Of a stretch of DNA of 64,000 nucleotides, positions 11,500-22,829 are shown one piece after another. Under the pieces are notes generated by a model. That model saw only the letters and a program-made list of their open reading frames with translations. It was not told where the DNA came from and ran no database searches. Positions within the stretch are counted from its first letter, which is position 1. The number at the start of each line of letters is the position of its first letter. Source of the stretch: Pieris napi (lineage: Eukaryota > Arthropoda > Insecta > Lepidoptera > Pieridae); the NCBI RefSeq assembly GCF_905475465.1, contig NC_062256.1:9247662-9311661 (forward strand), in the 5' to 3' direction. Both the position numbers and the translations under genes were made by a program.

Positions 11500-12785
11500 C
11501 CTTTTGGAATATTAACTAAATCGGTAACACCACTGAATACTGCTGGAAGACGCCCTGTTTTGTATTAGATTTTAAGGAACGGAAATTATAGTTAACGCTA
11601 AGTTTCCATACTGAATCACCCTAAGACATGCCGGTTTTGCCGTAAATCAAACCTGTTTCTATGCGGTTACTAAGCAGTAGGTCGAAAATAGGAAATAAAT
11701 TCGCAAAAGTAATTACGTAGAAACTACCCGTATTCCTTTAAGCTAACTTTAATGTGGAAATTTTAACATACTCTCAATGTAACTTGCTCCGTGCGAGTAT
11801 AAGTGTACAAATTGATTTATTGAAGTTAAGGCGACTCGCGAGTATTCACAGGCCGTACAGATAAAGTGAAAATAAAAAAGGTAACTTCACGAACAGAAAT
11901 CCCCTTGTCGCGAGATTTACGAACGGTACAAGTTGTATGTAAATTTTATGTTTATGTTTTTATTACTTGTTTTCTATTTGGGTTTGTTTTTTTTAATAAA
12001 GGTTTTGTAAAACTACCTAGAGACTAAATTAATGTTTTCACACGTAACGTTTCACACATATTACTGACTCCAATTAATGTTCAGTACGTTTGAGTAGGAT
12101 TTTTTTTTATAAGATGTCTCTGCACAAAGACATCATTTAACTTAGCCTAATAAGGAATATAAAACTAACCTTACTAAATAAATTTAATTCGCGAAACCGA
12201 TTCTTATATATTTTGTTAATAAAAAGGAAATGTTAGTTAATAACCAATTCAAGATATTATACGGAGAAATAGTGTCCAGAACTAAAGCATACAAAGAAGC
12301 TAGAATGAAATATATTTCCTAAAATGGAAGTTAAGGAAGTGTCCAAAAACACTATTTACAGTCTTAAGGGAAAAACACAGTTTGTGTGTACTATTTGTTT
12401 CTCACTTATCACTGTTTAGCACTTAAGACTAACGTACTCTCACACTAATGCAATAATTCGAATGGGTTTGTCAAGAAGATGAATAGGACTAATCTTAACT
12501 AATCGACTGAAAAAATTGATGATGTGATCATACATAAGAGTTATAATTCTAATTAGTGTAGTCTACATATAAAATTTGTTTTTATCTATTCGTAAGGGAT
12601 ATGATAATATTTTTACACCTTAAAAATAAATCATGTCAGAACATTAAGGAGTTAATAATTAGGTTTATGAATAAGACCGACGGCGTTTTAATTAATGCAA
12701 GTAGCCGTTGACACATATCTATATAGTTAAAATGCCTAATCGGTAATTTCGGGTATTACTGGAATATTTGTAAAATTGCCTCTAA
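11500..12785. other. Noncoding stretch
   Basis: AT-rich sequence without recognised exons or repeats. Confidence 0.4.
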
Positions 12786-12787
12786 AG

Positions 12788-13000
12788 TAGGCCTTTTTAG
12801 GTCTGCGCCTCAGATTTCTGTATCTGTTTCATGATCATTGTCAATCTAATAGGCAATAGGCAAGCCGGTTTCCTCACGATGTTTTCATTAACCGTTCGAG
12901 CGAATGTTAAAATACGAAAATCTATTATTGCACAGCCGGGGAACGAACTTACGACCTCAGGAATGAGAGTACGCTGAAGCCAGGCCTACACTGCTCAAGG
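12788..13000 (-). mobile_element. SINE family A, degenerate copy
   Basis: Inverted copy: CTCAGATTTCTGTATCTGTT, TCATGATCATTGTCAATCTA, then CCGGTTTCCTCACGATG and CACAGCCGGGGAACGAAC. A deletion removes the TGATCAGCCTCC...GTCGAC part. Confidence 0.8.
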
Positions 13001-13695
13001 GCGAATACAATAACTATAACTCAACTTATAATAACTTTTTTTTTTAATTTTGACCTTGTCTATTCGTTTGTTTATGTGTGTGTAATTGGGGAGTTTCTTC
13101 GAAATTCTAATAAATACTTTCATGGCAAATAAATACTAATTACTACTAGAATATATCTATAGCAAAGAAAAAAAGGTACGTTATCACTGTACAGTGAATA
13201 AAAATGTGGTTTGATGTCTGTACACGGCAACCATGAAACATTCAAAATTATGTCTAAGAATAATTTTGTATGTTTCATAAAATACTTTGATGAAATACCT
13301 AACAAGGTACTCAACAAAGTATTTTCCAAAGCATGCCTGCCTCATAATGTGTCTGTCCCAAACCCCAATGAGAGAATTTCAAACAGTATTGCTATTGATT
13401 TTATCGGATATAGGTTAATGGTGTTAAGTTAGTCGAACTACATTAGAGATCAATTTAGGATTAATACAATTTTATAAAGTTTTAGTAAAACTAACAATTT
13501 TCTGTCGTTCGATCATGGCGCTGATAATTATGAATAGGCACGCGATTTCTTGTCTATCATTTACTCAAAGGTTAAGTTTAACTATGTAACATATAATGTA
13601 CAAATTTAATTTAAGTAACATTATATTTTTGAGTGCTTAACTGGTAGGAACATAGCTAGTTTCTAAAGAAGTTTTTTATAAATAATAATTCACAG

Positions 13696-13854
13696 AAGTA
13701 TGACTACGAAAACCCTCATCTCACTCTTAGCAGACTTATGCTGGAGATGGGGTTCTATACAGATGCTGGTGAAATGCTTGACGCTGCTTGGGTAAATAAG
13801 GTTGACGATGATTTGAAAGCTGGGGTTAAAGGGTACATAATAATAGTGAAATAA
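13696..13854 (+). CDS. Exon-like ORF of unknown identity (52 codons)
   Basis: After TTCACAG (possible acceptor, AG at 13694-13695) a 52-codon frame runs to TAA at 13852. Its start reads KYDYENPHLTLSRLMLEMGF and it includes GEMLDAAW. The acidic, balanced composition and lack of AT-driven Lys/Asn/Ile/Tyr bias look more protein-like than neighbouring frames. I do not recognise the family, and no matching upstream exon was found. It may be a terminal exon, a processed pseudogene fragment or chance. Confidence 0.25.
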   Translation, partial: KYDYENPHLTLSRLMLEMGFYTDAGEMLDAAWVNKVDDDLKAGVKGYIIIVK

Positions 13855-13859
13855 ATATT

Positions 13860-15370
13860 CTTATTCATAATGAATATGTACGAATATTTTTATAATTTAC
13901 CAGATTTACAGACTTAATAGAGGAAATCTTAGACCCAAATAAATGAGTCAGAATGCTGATCAATTCCTTGATCTGACGTTTGAGACCCATGTAGGGTTTA
14001 AGCGCCACCGAATCATTGTAACAGTACGATGAGCTGACATTTTGTTGTATTTGCACAGCAAATGTCACTATTATGCGATTTACTCTCCTGTTTGTCAATT
14101 AAAATATTTTGAATCACTGACATCATTTCAATAGCAGTTAATTTGATTATTTGAAACTAAATGCATACGAGGGTTTATTTGATTTAAATTGTTCGCTCTC
14201 TAAATGTTTAATGACAATATTAAATTAATGACAAACTCTTCATTAGTTACTGGTTAAATTATAGATGCGTTGTTGTCTTATTTATTTGTGAATTTAATTT
14301 GTATTTCAATTGTGTATATGTAATAAAATATAATGGTATTATCGGGTTAAGTGATCGGTCAATTCAACTGTGATTTATTATAATATGTATTTAGGTAGCC
14401 AAGAGTGTATATAAAAATATAATCTTAAAATATTAAAAGATATTATAGTCTGCCACATAGATCGAACTTTTTTTTTAATTACTTTTTACAAATTTTTATT
14501 ATTACTATGTATGCCTAGAAAATTGTAAATATTCATAATACTGTATATTTGTGTGTTGGATATTTATGGTTTTATGAAGATAAAGATATTCTAGCTAAAG
14601 GAAATTTTAAAATAACGCTTTTTATACAAATATTTTCTAACTAATGCTGAAGTAATATGTAATAATAATATAACTATAACCAACTTTAAAATTAAGAACT
14701 TATTGTAAACCATAATATTTATCGATAGCTTTTTGACAGTCTAATCTATTTCAATTTGAAAACTAAAATATAAATGTATTTCAAAATAAAATGAATTCAT
14801 TTTTTGACGTGTAAGTGATGAAGCGTTTATTTAAATTTGACGGGTAATTTTTCAGCGTTTATAAATATTTATTATAGTAAACATTTTGTTTTATATAAAA
14901 TAAAAAACATTGATGCGTTGTATATTGTTTAACTAAAGGTTATAACACCTTCTCTAAGAGCTGTGAGCGAGTGGAAAATTTCCGTCAAGGTGTGAATCAA
15001 TTGTAATTGAAATAAAGAAACAAAAGGTCCAAGGCCAACAAAAGTTCTGTTGTTTTAAAGCCTTACATAAACACGTTTTGTGTACATAAACGTGACGTCA
15101 AATATTTCGATATATCCAGGATTCGTGTTGCCTAAAATAATTAATGAGTGAACTGTCGATGAGGTATAAAATTATTCGATTCAGTCGACAGCAAGTTGAT
15201 TTCAGCTCGTGTTCGCAATTTATATTGCATCATGCATGACACGTACCTACTCAGTGGCGTGTTGGTTCAGATTGGCGAACCTCGATAAATATATTCGTTT
15301 GATAAGAAATCAAAATGGTCGAACATTGCGTCTGCGGCAACGAAATTGTTTTATTTGATTGACTTCAACG
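13860..15370. other. Noncoding AT-rich stretch
   Basis: No exons, RNA genes or family repeats were recognised. Confidence 0.4.
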
Positions 15371-15372
15371 AG

Positions 15373-15830
15373 CTGTGTTGGTCTTTTGGCATCAGCGTGT
15401 GCCTCTCATCCCTGAGGTTGTAGGATCCTGGTAGGATGGACTTTTTTTTTTGACAATTCACACCAATTGACCTAGTCCCATGCTAAGCTGGTGGAGCCTG
15501 TGTTATGGGTACTAGGCAACGGATATACATACATTATACATAGATAGACCTAATACATATAAATAGATATTTAAACACCCAAGACCTAAGCACAACACCA
15601 AATGCTCATCACATCGATGTTTGTCTCAGCCGGGGATCGAACCCGGGACCCATGGATTCGCAGTCTGGGGTACTAACCACTATGTACGCATTTAACATTT
15701 TCTCAAACGGTGTGACGGCGTGAGTCAAGCACAGGAGGCTGATCACTTACTTGCATATTAGATTGAAAAATGATCACACTGAGACAAATATCTGAGGCCC
15801 AGACCTAGGTTATAGCGCCAGTGATTTTTT
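15373..15830 (+). mobile_element. SINE family A, split by a nested SINE
   Basis: The 5' part (15373-15441, with CATCCCTGAGGTTGTAGGA) and 3' part (15682-15830, with ACGCATTTAACATTTTCTC, GGAGGCTGATCACTTAC and AGGTTATAGCGCCAGTGATT) join at the point corresponding to GGACTTTCTATGTGCGC in intact copies. Confidence 0.8.
15442..15681 (-). mobile_element. tRNA-derived SINE (family B) inserted in SINE A
   Basis: Minus strand begins with a tRNA-like head: GTTAGTACCCCAGACTGC, then GGGTCCCGGGTTCGATCCCC (B box). It ends in a CTTAGCATGGGACTAGGTCA block and a poly-A (seen as T at 15442-15450). A second, disrupted copy is at 46511-47057. Its position inside family A shows it arrived later. Confidence 0.85.
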
Positions 15831-15834
15831 TTAT

Positions 15835-16230
15835 TTGATTACCCCAAAAGGATCCCTCTTTAGAGTTTAGAGACGCACCTATAACCACAACTGCTCACAA
15901 TACAGATGTAATATTCTTTAGAAAACACTTTTTATGTTAACTATATTTTATATAAACACTTTTTTGGGTTTATAGATGTTCGTTTTGCCAAGAAAGAATC
16001 CTGTATCTGTTTTGTAATGATTATCTAAACCAATAACAACCGTGATATTGAATAATTTGAAAATAACTCAATTGGTAAACACAAGCCAAACTAATTTAAT
16101 AAGTCAAACGAACAGATAATGTTTCACTGACAAACTGTCAATATATTTCACATAAAGAAAAGCAATATTTCATGCAATTCTAACCTCTAAATCTAGATTT
16201 AGTTAACATAGTAATTGTTATTCACGTGTC
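15835..16230. other. Noncoding stretch
   Basis: AT-rich, no recognised feature. Confidence 0.4.
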
Positions 16231-16328
16231 CGAACTGATCCGAATATAGTTGGGCGATGTGGACATTCGTTTCAGTTCGTAGCGAGATAATATTTCACCT
16301 TATTTTTGTTGGTCGTTTTTGCTCTGTT

Positions 16329-16393
16329 ATGTATGAAACAGCCGTAGTAGCCGTAGCATTGTTCAGTATATTTCAACTCTATTCCGACCGAGG
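16329..16393 (+). CDS. Speculative first coding exon, phase-compatible with sarcoglycan exon 39604
   Basis: An ATG at 16329 opens a 21-codon frame (starts MYETAVVAVALF) ending in two bases GG before a GTAATA donor-like site at 16394. The 2-base overhang is the phase required by the exon at 39604, which supplies one base to a split codon. Upstream a TTCAGT initiator-like motif occurs at about 16270-16275 and again near 16361. Roughly one random exon in three would have this phase. The peptide does not resemble known sarcoglycan N-termini, and the intron would be 23 kb. Low confidence. Confidence 0.15.
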
Positions 16394-16515
16394 GTAATAA
16401 CAACAATTGTTTATTGTTTTGTGATGCAATTTAGTTTTTGGTTTCACGTCATTTTTGCCGTTATTTCTGTTGTAATTTCTTAATAGCTAAAAAGTCGTCA
16501 TTTGTTTTTCCTTTG

Positions 16516-16922
16516 TCTACACTAATATTATAAAGAGGAAAACTTTGTTTGTTTGTTTGTTTGATTGTAATGAATAGGCTCATAAACTACTGGACCGATT
16601 TTAAAAATTCTTTCACCATTCGAAAGCTACATTATCCACGAGTAATATAGGCTATATTTAATTTTGAACAGAAATAGGGTTCCGTAAGATATTAGGGTTT
16701 TTCGGACACAAGGTGTAAAAAAATCAACCAAAAAAGTTACTTATTTTGCGTACCCTGCCTAAACTATTAAAGATAGAACCATAAAATGTTCTAAGTAATT
16801 GTAGATCTTATAAATATCTACAAAAAAGTCCGCGACACACTATACCTATCTATGTCGAGTGAGGCACAATAACCATAAATGATATAATGACATGGCAAAA
16901 CGGCGTTTGCCGGATCAGCTAG
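16516..16922 (+). mobile_element. Complete nonautonomous Helitron, 407 bp
   Basis: Starts TCTACACTAATATTATAAAG and ends GGATCAGCTAG followed by T. A GC-rich hairpin (GGCAAAACG / GCGTTTGCC, 16894-16911) lies about 10 bp upstream of the CTAG end. There are no terminal inverted repeats and no target duplication. These are the defining features of Helitrons. No Rep/helicase ORF is present. Confidence 0.85.
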
Positions 16923-16933
16923 TTTATAATAAA

Positions 16934-17199
16934 GGCAGTGTTAGCGTAGTGGCTTCTGCGTGTGAATCTCATCCCTGAGGTCGTAGGTTCGATCCCCGGC
17001 TGTCCACCAATGGACTTTATGCGTGTGCATTTAACATTCGCTCGAACGGTGAAACCGACTTGCCTTAGACTCAAAAAGCCTATTATATTGACAATTGATC
17101 ATGAAACACATACAGAAGTCTGAAGGTAAGATCATGAGTTCCACTGGTTCTTTCTAAAGGTCCAGACCTATAAAGGTTGTAAGCGCTACTGATTTTTTT
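16934..17199 (+). mobile_element. SINE family A
   Basis: Begins GCAGTGTTAGCGTAGTGGCT and contains GGTCGTAGGTTCGATCCCCG and AACATTCGCTCGAACGGTG. It ends AAGGTTGTAAGCGCTACTG. The middle is partly deleted and rearranged. It lies 11 bp after the Helitron terminus. Confidence 0.8.
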
Positions 17200-17204
17200 T
17201 ATAT

Positions 17205-18280
17205 TTTTACATAAACATTGTAACTATCGCATTAAGTTTAAACAGTGTTATCTGTTTTTTAATAGTATACTAATTATTACAGACCTTTCTTTGATAAATT
17301 GTAATTATGATTAGAGATAGATTCCTCTGTTATCTTATTCTTATAGTAGATTTATTATCAATTAAGGCCCTTTGTGCTATTAGCTGTAATATCTTTGATA
17401 TTTAAAAAACGGTGAAGGATGTAAAAAGTCTGTCTAATTAGTAGTAATAAGACAGCGACGTTCCGAGTGATTAAAAGGTATTTTTGGTCAACCTGGAATG
17501 TGATTTCTTAGCTCCAAGATGTTAAGAAGAGAAGATATAATATTAGGTATAAGGTATATGTAAAAAATGTTCTCTATATTTGCTGTGATGTTTTCATTTC
17601 ATTTTTTGTATTAATTGTATTTCTTTTTCACTCATCAGTTTAAAGGGAATTTATAGAAACGTCTATAAATCTAAAGAATAACCAAATGTTTTAAAAGACA
17701 CAAATAACTGATTGAAACAGATTTATCCCGCACAATCACGGATCAGATGTTAGTATTCCACTCGAAGCTCGCGGGAGCAACCTCGTACAGCCTGAATAAT
17801 TTACACGCACCTTTCCTGATCTCGCATTCTAGGCACTGGATGCATTATGTACATAGCTAACATTGTAAAAATCACTTCTATTGTTGTCTCCCTGGGAGCT
17901 GCATAGTGGTTCATGTTTTACGTCTTGATAGTTCATAAATAAAAATATTAAAAATCACTTTTTTTGACGCAAAATATACATTTTGTACTTACATTCTAAA
18001 GATTCTAAACATACGAATCGTTGAGGGCTACTAGGCCTAGCCCGTATTTTAAGTTCTAGGTTTGATTTTTAGAAGATGCTTTGAAAATATTGGCTATTTT
18101 ATATTGTCTCAAATAAATTTGATTAACATTCTTTAACATATTACTGTTTAGAATTCGACTTCCAAAAAACACTTTAACAATCAACTTTTCTATTGCATTA
18201 AAAAAATAATAGCTTTCATTTATTTTATTTTCCAAGTTTAAATTGTTTTTAACCAATTTTTATATATATTCAAGTTTAAG
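17205..18280. other. Noncoding stretch
   Basis: AT-rich; no exon or repeat family identified. Confidence 0.4.
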
Positions 18281-18282
18281 TA

Positions 18283-18535
18283 ACTGTCCTTCAAGAAAAG
18301 AGCATACATACTCCTAAAAGGCCGGTAACGCAGTCGAGAGTCTATCCTACTTGTGTTACCCCCATTTTAATAGAAATGGAAATGTGGAATTGACTCCCGG
18401 TGAGGGTCTTCCCTGATACGAGCTCCAAGTATTCAAAGTTAGAGTGTACTCCTCTCTCAAAGGCCGGCAACGCACAAACTAAAAATGGGTGTCCATGGCC
18501 TGCGATGACTGCCCTTTGCCCCCCTATTACATAAA
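18283..18535 (+). mobile_element. Degenerate jockey-like LINE 3' end(s)
   Basis: Contains CTTCAAGAAAAGAGCATACA, then AAGGCCGGTAACGCAG, and a second AAAGGCCGGCAACGCAC at about 18460 followed by GTGTCCATGG and TGCCCTTTGCCCCCC. The doubled block suggests two overlapping tails or an internal duplication. Strongly decayed. Confidence 0.65.
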
Positions 18536-18909
18536 GAATAAAAATAATCTAATTCAAATAAGATATTTTTTTATAAACATAAAATAAGTCCATTTTGCTA
18601 AAAATATATTAAAAAGTGTAAAATTCATTCAAGAGACGAAATTGCAACGTAATAAATTATTCGAAAAAATACCAACGAAATGCTTGGACATGCAAACTAA
18701 GTTTAGATGTCGTAGCTGACTTTACGCCCTCCGGGCAAAGTTCAGAACAAACTTGAAGTACTATAAGTAAAGCGTGTGGTTACATTACTTCCAGCGATTT
18801 CACGACATTTCCTTACACATTTGAAATAAAAATTAAACCGACGACGAATCGTCCATTAGAAAGAAAAATTAACGATAAAATTTACTTATTTGTGGACAAA
18901 AATACATCT

Positions 18910-19110
18910 TCTTTTTCATCTACAAGTGCCACTTTATTACTTAAGATTGGTAGTTAACAACGGTGAGTTGCTGGGTATCTTGCGTTTATAAACCTCGGCG
19001 GATGTGATGACGATCCACTCCAGTACGTTCCGCAACCACGACTTCTTTTTTCTACCAGCTCGTAGCTTGCCTTAAATTTTGCCCATCATTATAAGCTGCA
19101 TCAAGTTGTA
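18910..19110 (-). mobile_element. RTE-like LINE 3' relic
   Basis: Shares blocks with 7010-7200 (CCTCGGCGGATRTGATGA, CGCAACCACGACTTCTT). A minus-strand reading of the corresponding codons (SWLRNVLEW) resembles the distal region of RTE-clade ORFs. Multiple frame breaks. Confidence 0.5.
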
Positions 19111-19547
19111 TCGATGATGACGCAAAATGTGTTCGAGATTAATAAAACGTAACTTAACAGTCTGCTTAAACATTCATGTCTTCCTTCGTTTAAGGCCTCA
19201 ACAATACAAACACTTATAAACATACGATTTGACCCCCAAATAGATAAGCCAATTATGTGAACTTTTTTAACCTAAAAATTGTGTTTTTATATTTAGACGT
19301 TAGTCTGTGCCTCAAGAGAACCATCGTGGGATTTGGTGATCGCCAAGACTCGTTTGATATCTTGAAAAAATTGTTAATCATTATAGTTAGACAATAAACT
19401 TGATATTAAAATATTTTACAATATTTATGAATTAATAAAAAGGCGGGTAAGACATAAGTAATCAGTTCGCATAACTGCCACGTCGGGTCTTTCAGCACAT
19501 ATATTACTTGAACCTGCGTTGATAGATTTTTGCGAACCAATTCCTTT

Positions 19548-19626
19548 TTCATTATGGCTGAGAAAGTAGCCATGATGATTGCCAACCTTCGAGACGGCAC
19601 TATAATAAGAAGAACACTTAATGCAT
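19548..19626 (+). pseudogene. RTE-like ORF terminal fragment
   Basis: The + strand reads AEKVAMMIANLRDGTIIRR before a stop, similar to the 'VRIAMMIANLR-G' block close to the end of lepidopteran RTE-type LINE proteins. It is about 25 codons. The longer minus-strand frames here are shadows. Confidence 0.45.
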
Positions 19627-20064
19627 AAGAGGTCGGAGAGTTCGCTGGTACTATGACTGTCCATGAGCCATTATTTTTATTTAATTTCCGTTCTATAAAA
19701 AATCTACAAAAATTACTTTAAAAGGGAGAGAAATGAAATTTTAATGCAAATTAAGCAGTTGTTTCCACACTAAAACTACGTGAAGTTGTCATAACTCATT
19801 TAAATGAATTGGTGTTTTATTAAACCAAAAAGTTTTTTGAATAGTTAGTAAAAAATATATACATATGATTAATAGAGTTCAAACAGCGTAAATAAATGAT
19901 ATTAACTTTTATATAAGTTCCTAGTATAAGCATAATAAACCGTTTCGTTGTTGGTATTATTATCGCCTAAGAAGATTTTTAATTAATAGTAATTAAAGGA
20001 GGTAGAAATATCTATACATGTGTGTTAAGATTATAAAGATATAAATTATTGCTTATTCGATAAG

Positions 20065-20615
20065 GCTTGTATTCACTTTGATTAGTGCGAGTGCAGGTGA
20101 TTAGTGATTAGGAGAAAACAAGTGTGGACAGCGACTGATAAGTGCATGTGATTCGTTGGCTGCTTAGTAAAGTGATTAGAACCGTGTTCTATTTTTTTTT
20201 TGAGTGAACTGCAAGTAGCGACGTCGCGTGCGCCCTCCCTTCCCCCTCACTCGCAGCGTGCCTGCCAAAACACGTCTGTACAGGCAGCAGGACTCTTCGG
20301 TCAATCTGAGAGCAAAGTAAGATTTCGACGTATCTTCAGCAGCCTTATAGAGTTGGTAGCTTGCGCCATGAATGGGTTAATTAATCCCTTTTCGAACCCA
20401 TACTTTTCTTGGTCTTGAAAAACTTCTTCGGTTTCAGATAGCACCGCGTTTAATACTTCTTTCAGTACTTCTTCCGCGCTTCTTGATGTTCGTCCAAACT
20501 TGCTGATCGACAGTTATCGACAACTGAATTTACTTAACAGTGCCACTAAACAAGAATTGGACACTACTTCCACTACACACCTGCACTAATCACTTATCAA
20601 AGTGAATACAGGCTT
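20065..20615. mobile_element. TIR DNA transposon / MITE, about 550 bp, with subterminal motif clusters
   Basis: Left end GGCTTGTATTCACTTTGATTAGTG and right end, inverted, AAGCCTGTATTCACTTTGATAAGTG form inverted repeats of roughly 25 bp that extend as GTGCAGGTG blocks. TGATTAG/AAGTGATTAG-type motifs recur several times inside the left 120 bp and inverted near the right end. The interior has a + strand ORF (20200-20418, 72 codons) with no recognised domain. No transposase. Superfamily is unresolved; no clear target duplication was seen. Confidence 0.7.
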
Positions 20616-21314
20616 TTAGACTGAATTCGAATTTATGTTGTTAACAACGAAGAACTCCAGCGTGTTTCTAGATTAGCGTTCTCCATTGTGCGTAACGAAA
20701 TTGTATAACAGAAATAGTTGATATACTTTATTTCAATAGAGTTGCGGAATTAATTTTATAAAATTTCGAGTGTTAAAAGCAAAGTGGTTTTTAACAGACG
20801 TTAATCAATGAACGAAGTTTAAACACGTCTCATTAATTTGTAATGCAATTACTTTTGTTGGCTTTCATACATGTCAGTGGTCTTTAATTTAAATTTGTAT
20901 TTTGATTATATGTCAAAATATTCCTATCAGAGACTTTGAAAATTTCAAACACTTTGAATCTACTTTAGTAGATATTCATTAAAACATTTTATAATTATTT
21001 TGTGGCTTAGTAATACTCACAGATACCGTTTTTGATGCCAGACAAAACGATTTCGACTCAGTCCTTAGTCTAACACTGATAGGTTGACATAGAAATAATC
21101 TTTTTTTATCACAATCTGACTTGATTATTCAATATGCCTACGAGAGCAATACATTGATTATAGCGGTCATACAATTTTTTTGTTATCATTTTTATAGTAC
21201 GATTTGTCGGAGTTAAGAGGTAATTAAATCTCTGTCCAGCGGGCATTCTCTAGAGGTCTGAGAACATGAAAAAGTTGCTGTCCAAATCTGGAGAAAGCGG
21301 AGGATGCGGAAGCA

Positions 21315-21722
21315 ATTTGAATATTTGTGCTGCAGAAGCGGGCTGTTCGGGGTATTTGTTGTGTTTCTCCGAGGGAGTCGGTACGGAATAAGTTTAAGGA
21401 ATTAAATGTTATGACACTATCTGGTCAATATATTCTTGAAGCCTTGTTGTATGTCCAAAAAAATATAAACGATTTTAAAACAAATGGTGACTTTCACCAG
21501 TATAATACGCGAAATAGAACTAATTTGAGTGTACGCCCAACCAGGCTCCAAAAGATAAACCACTCCTTATATGGAAATTGTATTCGTTTTTACAACAAAC
21601 TCCCAAGCGAAATTAGAGTATTATCACTAAATAAATTCAAAGCCCTCGTTAAACGGAAACTAATCAACAAAGCTTTTTATAAATTTGAGGACTACTTAAA
21701 TGATCCTAATCCTTGGGATTGA
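21315..21722 (+). pseudogene. LINE reverse-transcriptase C-terminal fragment (jockey/CR1-like)
   Basis: The open frame includes NIFVLQKRAVRGI, SPRESVRNKFKELNVMTL, a LYVQKNIN block, NTRNRTNL and FYNKLPSEIR, and ends NPWD. The order of blocks parallels the fragment at 287-805 but sequence divergence is large, so they belong to related subfamilies. It lacks the catalytic domain. The 3' tail is at 21723-21925. A 5'-truncated retroposed copy, not a host gene. Confidence 0.85.
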
Positions 21723-21925
21723 ATTGCTCCAGTTCAAACAATTTGTATGACAATACCTGGCGATTAAAAAGAGTGGCGGAAAGTTTCTTGCCAGTTCTTC
21801 TTACCCGCTCTACGCCCTTGACTTGCGAACTGGTAGTAAATGTAAATTTACGATTAATTTAACTTGACGATTCAAAAGTGTACTTGGTTACCCACTTGAA
21901 TAAAGATATTTTGAGTTTGAGTTTG
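21723..21925 (+). mobile_element. 3' tail of the LINE at 21315
   Basis: Starts just after the stop codon and contains GCGATTAAAAAGAGTGGCGG, CTACGCCCTTGACTTGCGA and CAAAAGTGTACTTGGTTACC. It ends in TTGAGTTTGAGTTTGA, a short tandem tail instead of poly-A. Copies: 3345-3515 (+) and 35500-35745 (-). Confidence 0.85.
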
Positions 21926-21929
21926 AAAC

Positions 21930-22550
21930 CCAATTCATGGAGTTTTGCCATCGTTTTCATTGGTTTGTTACATGGTGCATTGTTTTGATGAACCAGCAGA
22001 AAGTTATCGAACCCATTTTATAATTCCAAATTCAAACTGCTTGAAAAAACTGTTCCGTTTACACTCTCGCGAATAATGAAACAACAAAATAACAATTTAC
22101 GCAAATTGAAAGATCGAATAGGGGTAGACAAGCGAATCCCTCAGAGATGTCAACGTTGTTTTATGGTCGTCGGGACGCTAGCAAACTTCGGCAACTGCTT
22201 TATGATCCTAATTTATAAGTGAGCGTGTATTTACGACTCTTTTCGGAGTCCTCCCGCGAGTACGTTCAGCTCCATTGCTTCTACTTGTACTCGACTGTAA
22301 TAACTACATACATTTAAATAATTGATGTGATTAGGGCTTTTCATAAAATATGTTTTGCGTTTTCTCAATCTTTTAGGTGACTGGGATGGAAACATGTGGC
22401 CTATTTATACTGGTGGTTCCATCTAAGTGCACCAATTGCTTTTTTAAAGAAGATGTTTAGACCTAAATATCAGACACTTGTTAAACGAATATGTATGATT
22501 TGAAACTATGAAGATATAAAGACAAAGAGATTAATGGATTGTTGAGGTGA
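21930..22550. other. Noncoding stretch
   Basis: No recognised exon or repeat family. Confidence 0.4.
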
Positions 22551-22827
22551 ACAATATTGGCCTAGTGGCTTCAGCGTGCGACTCTCATCCCTGAGGCTGT
22601 AGGTTCGAACCCAGCTCTGCACCAACGGACTTTCTTATTACATATGCGCATTTAACATTCGCCCGAACGGTGAAGGAAAACATCGTGAGGAAGCCAGCAT
22701 GTCTTAGACCCAAAAAGTCGACGGCGTGTGTCAGGCACAGGAGGCTGATCACCTTCCTATTAGATTGACAAATCATATACAGAAATCTGAGGCCCAGACC
22801 TAAAAAGGTTGTAGCACCACTGATTCA
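22551..22827 (+). mobile_element. SINE family A, well preserved
   Basis: Runs from TTGGCCTAGTGGCTTCAGCG through GCTGTAGGTTCGAACCCAGC, AACATTCGCCCGAACGG and AAAACATCGTGAGGAAGCC to AAAAAGGTTGTAGCACCACTG. A-box (TAGTGG) and B-box (GGTTCGAACC) are both recognisable. Confidence 0.9.
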
Positions 22828-22829
22828 TT

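Noticed and set aside
13211..13432. 73-codon + strand ORF (SVHGNHETF...)
   Set aside because: No recognised family or splice context; the FDEIPNKV block faintly resembles LINE C-termini but too weakly to call.
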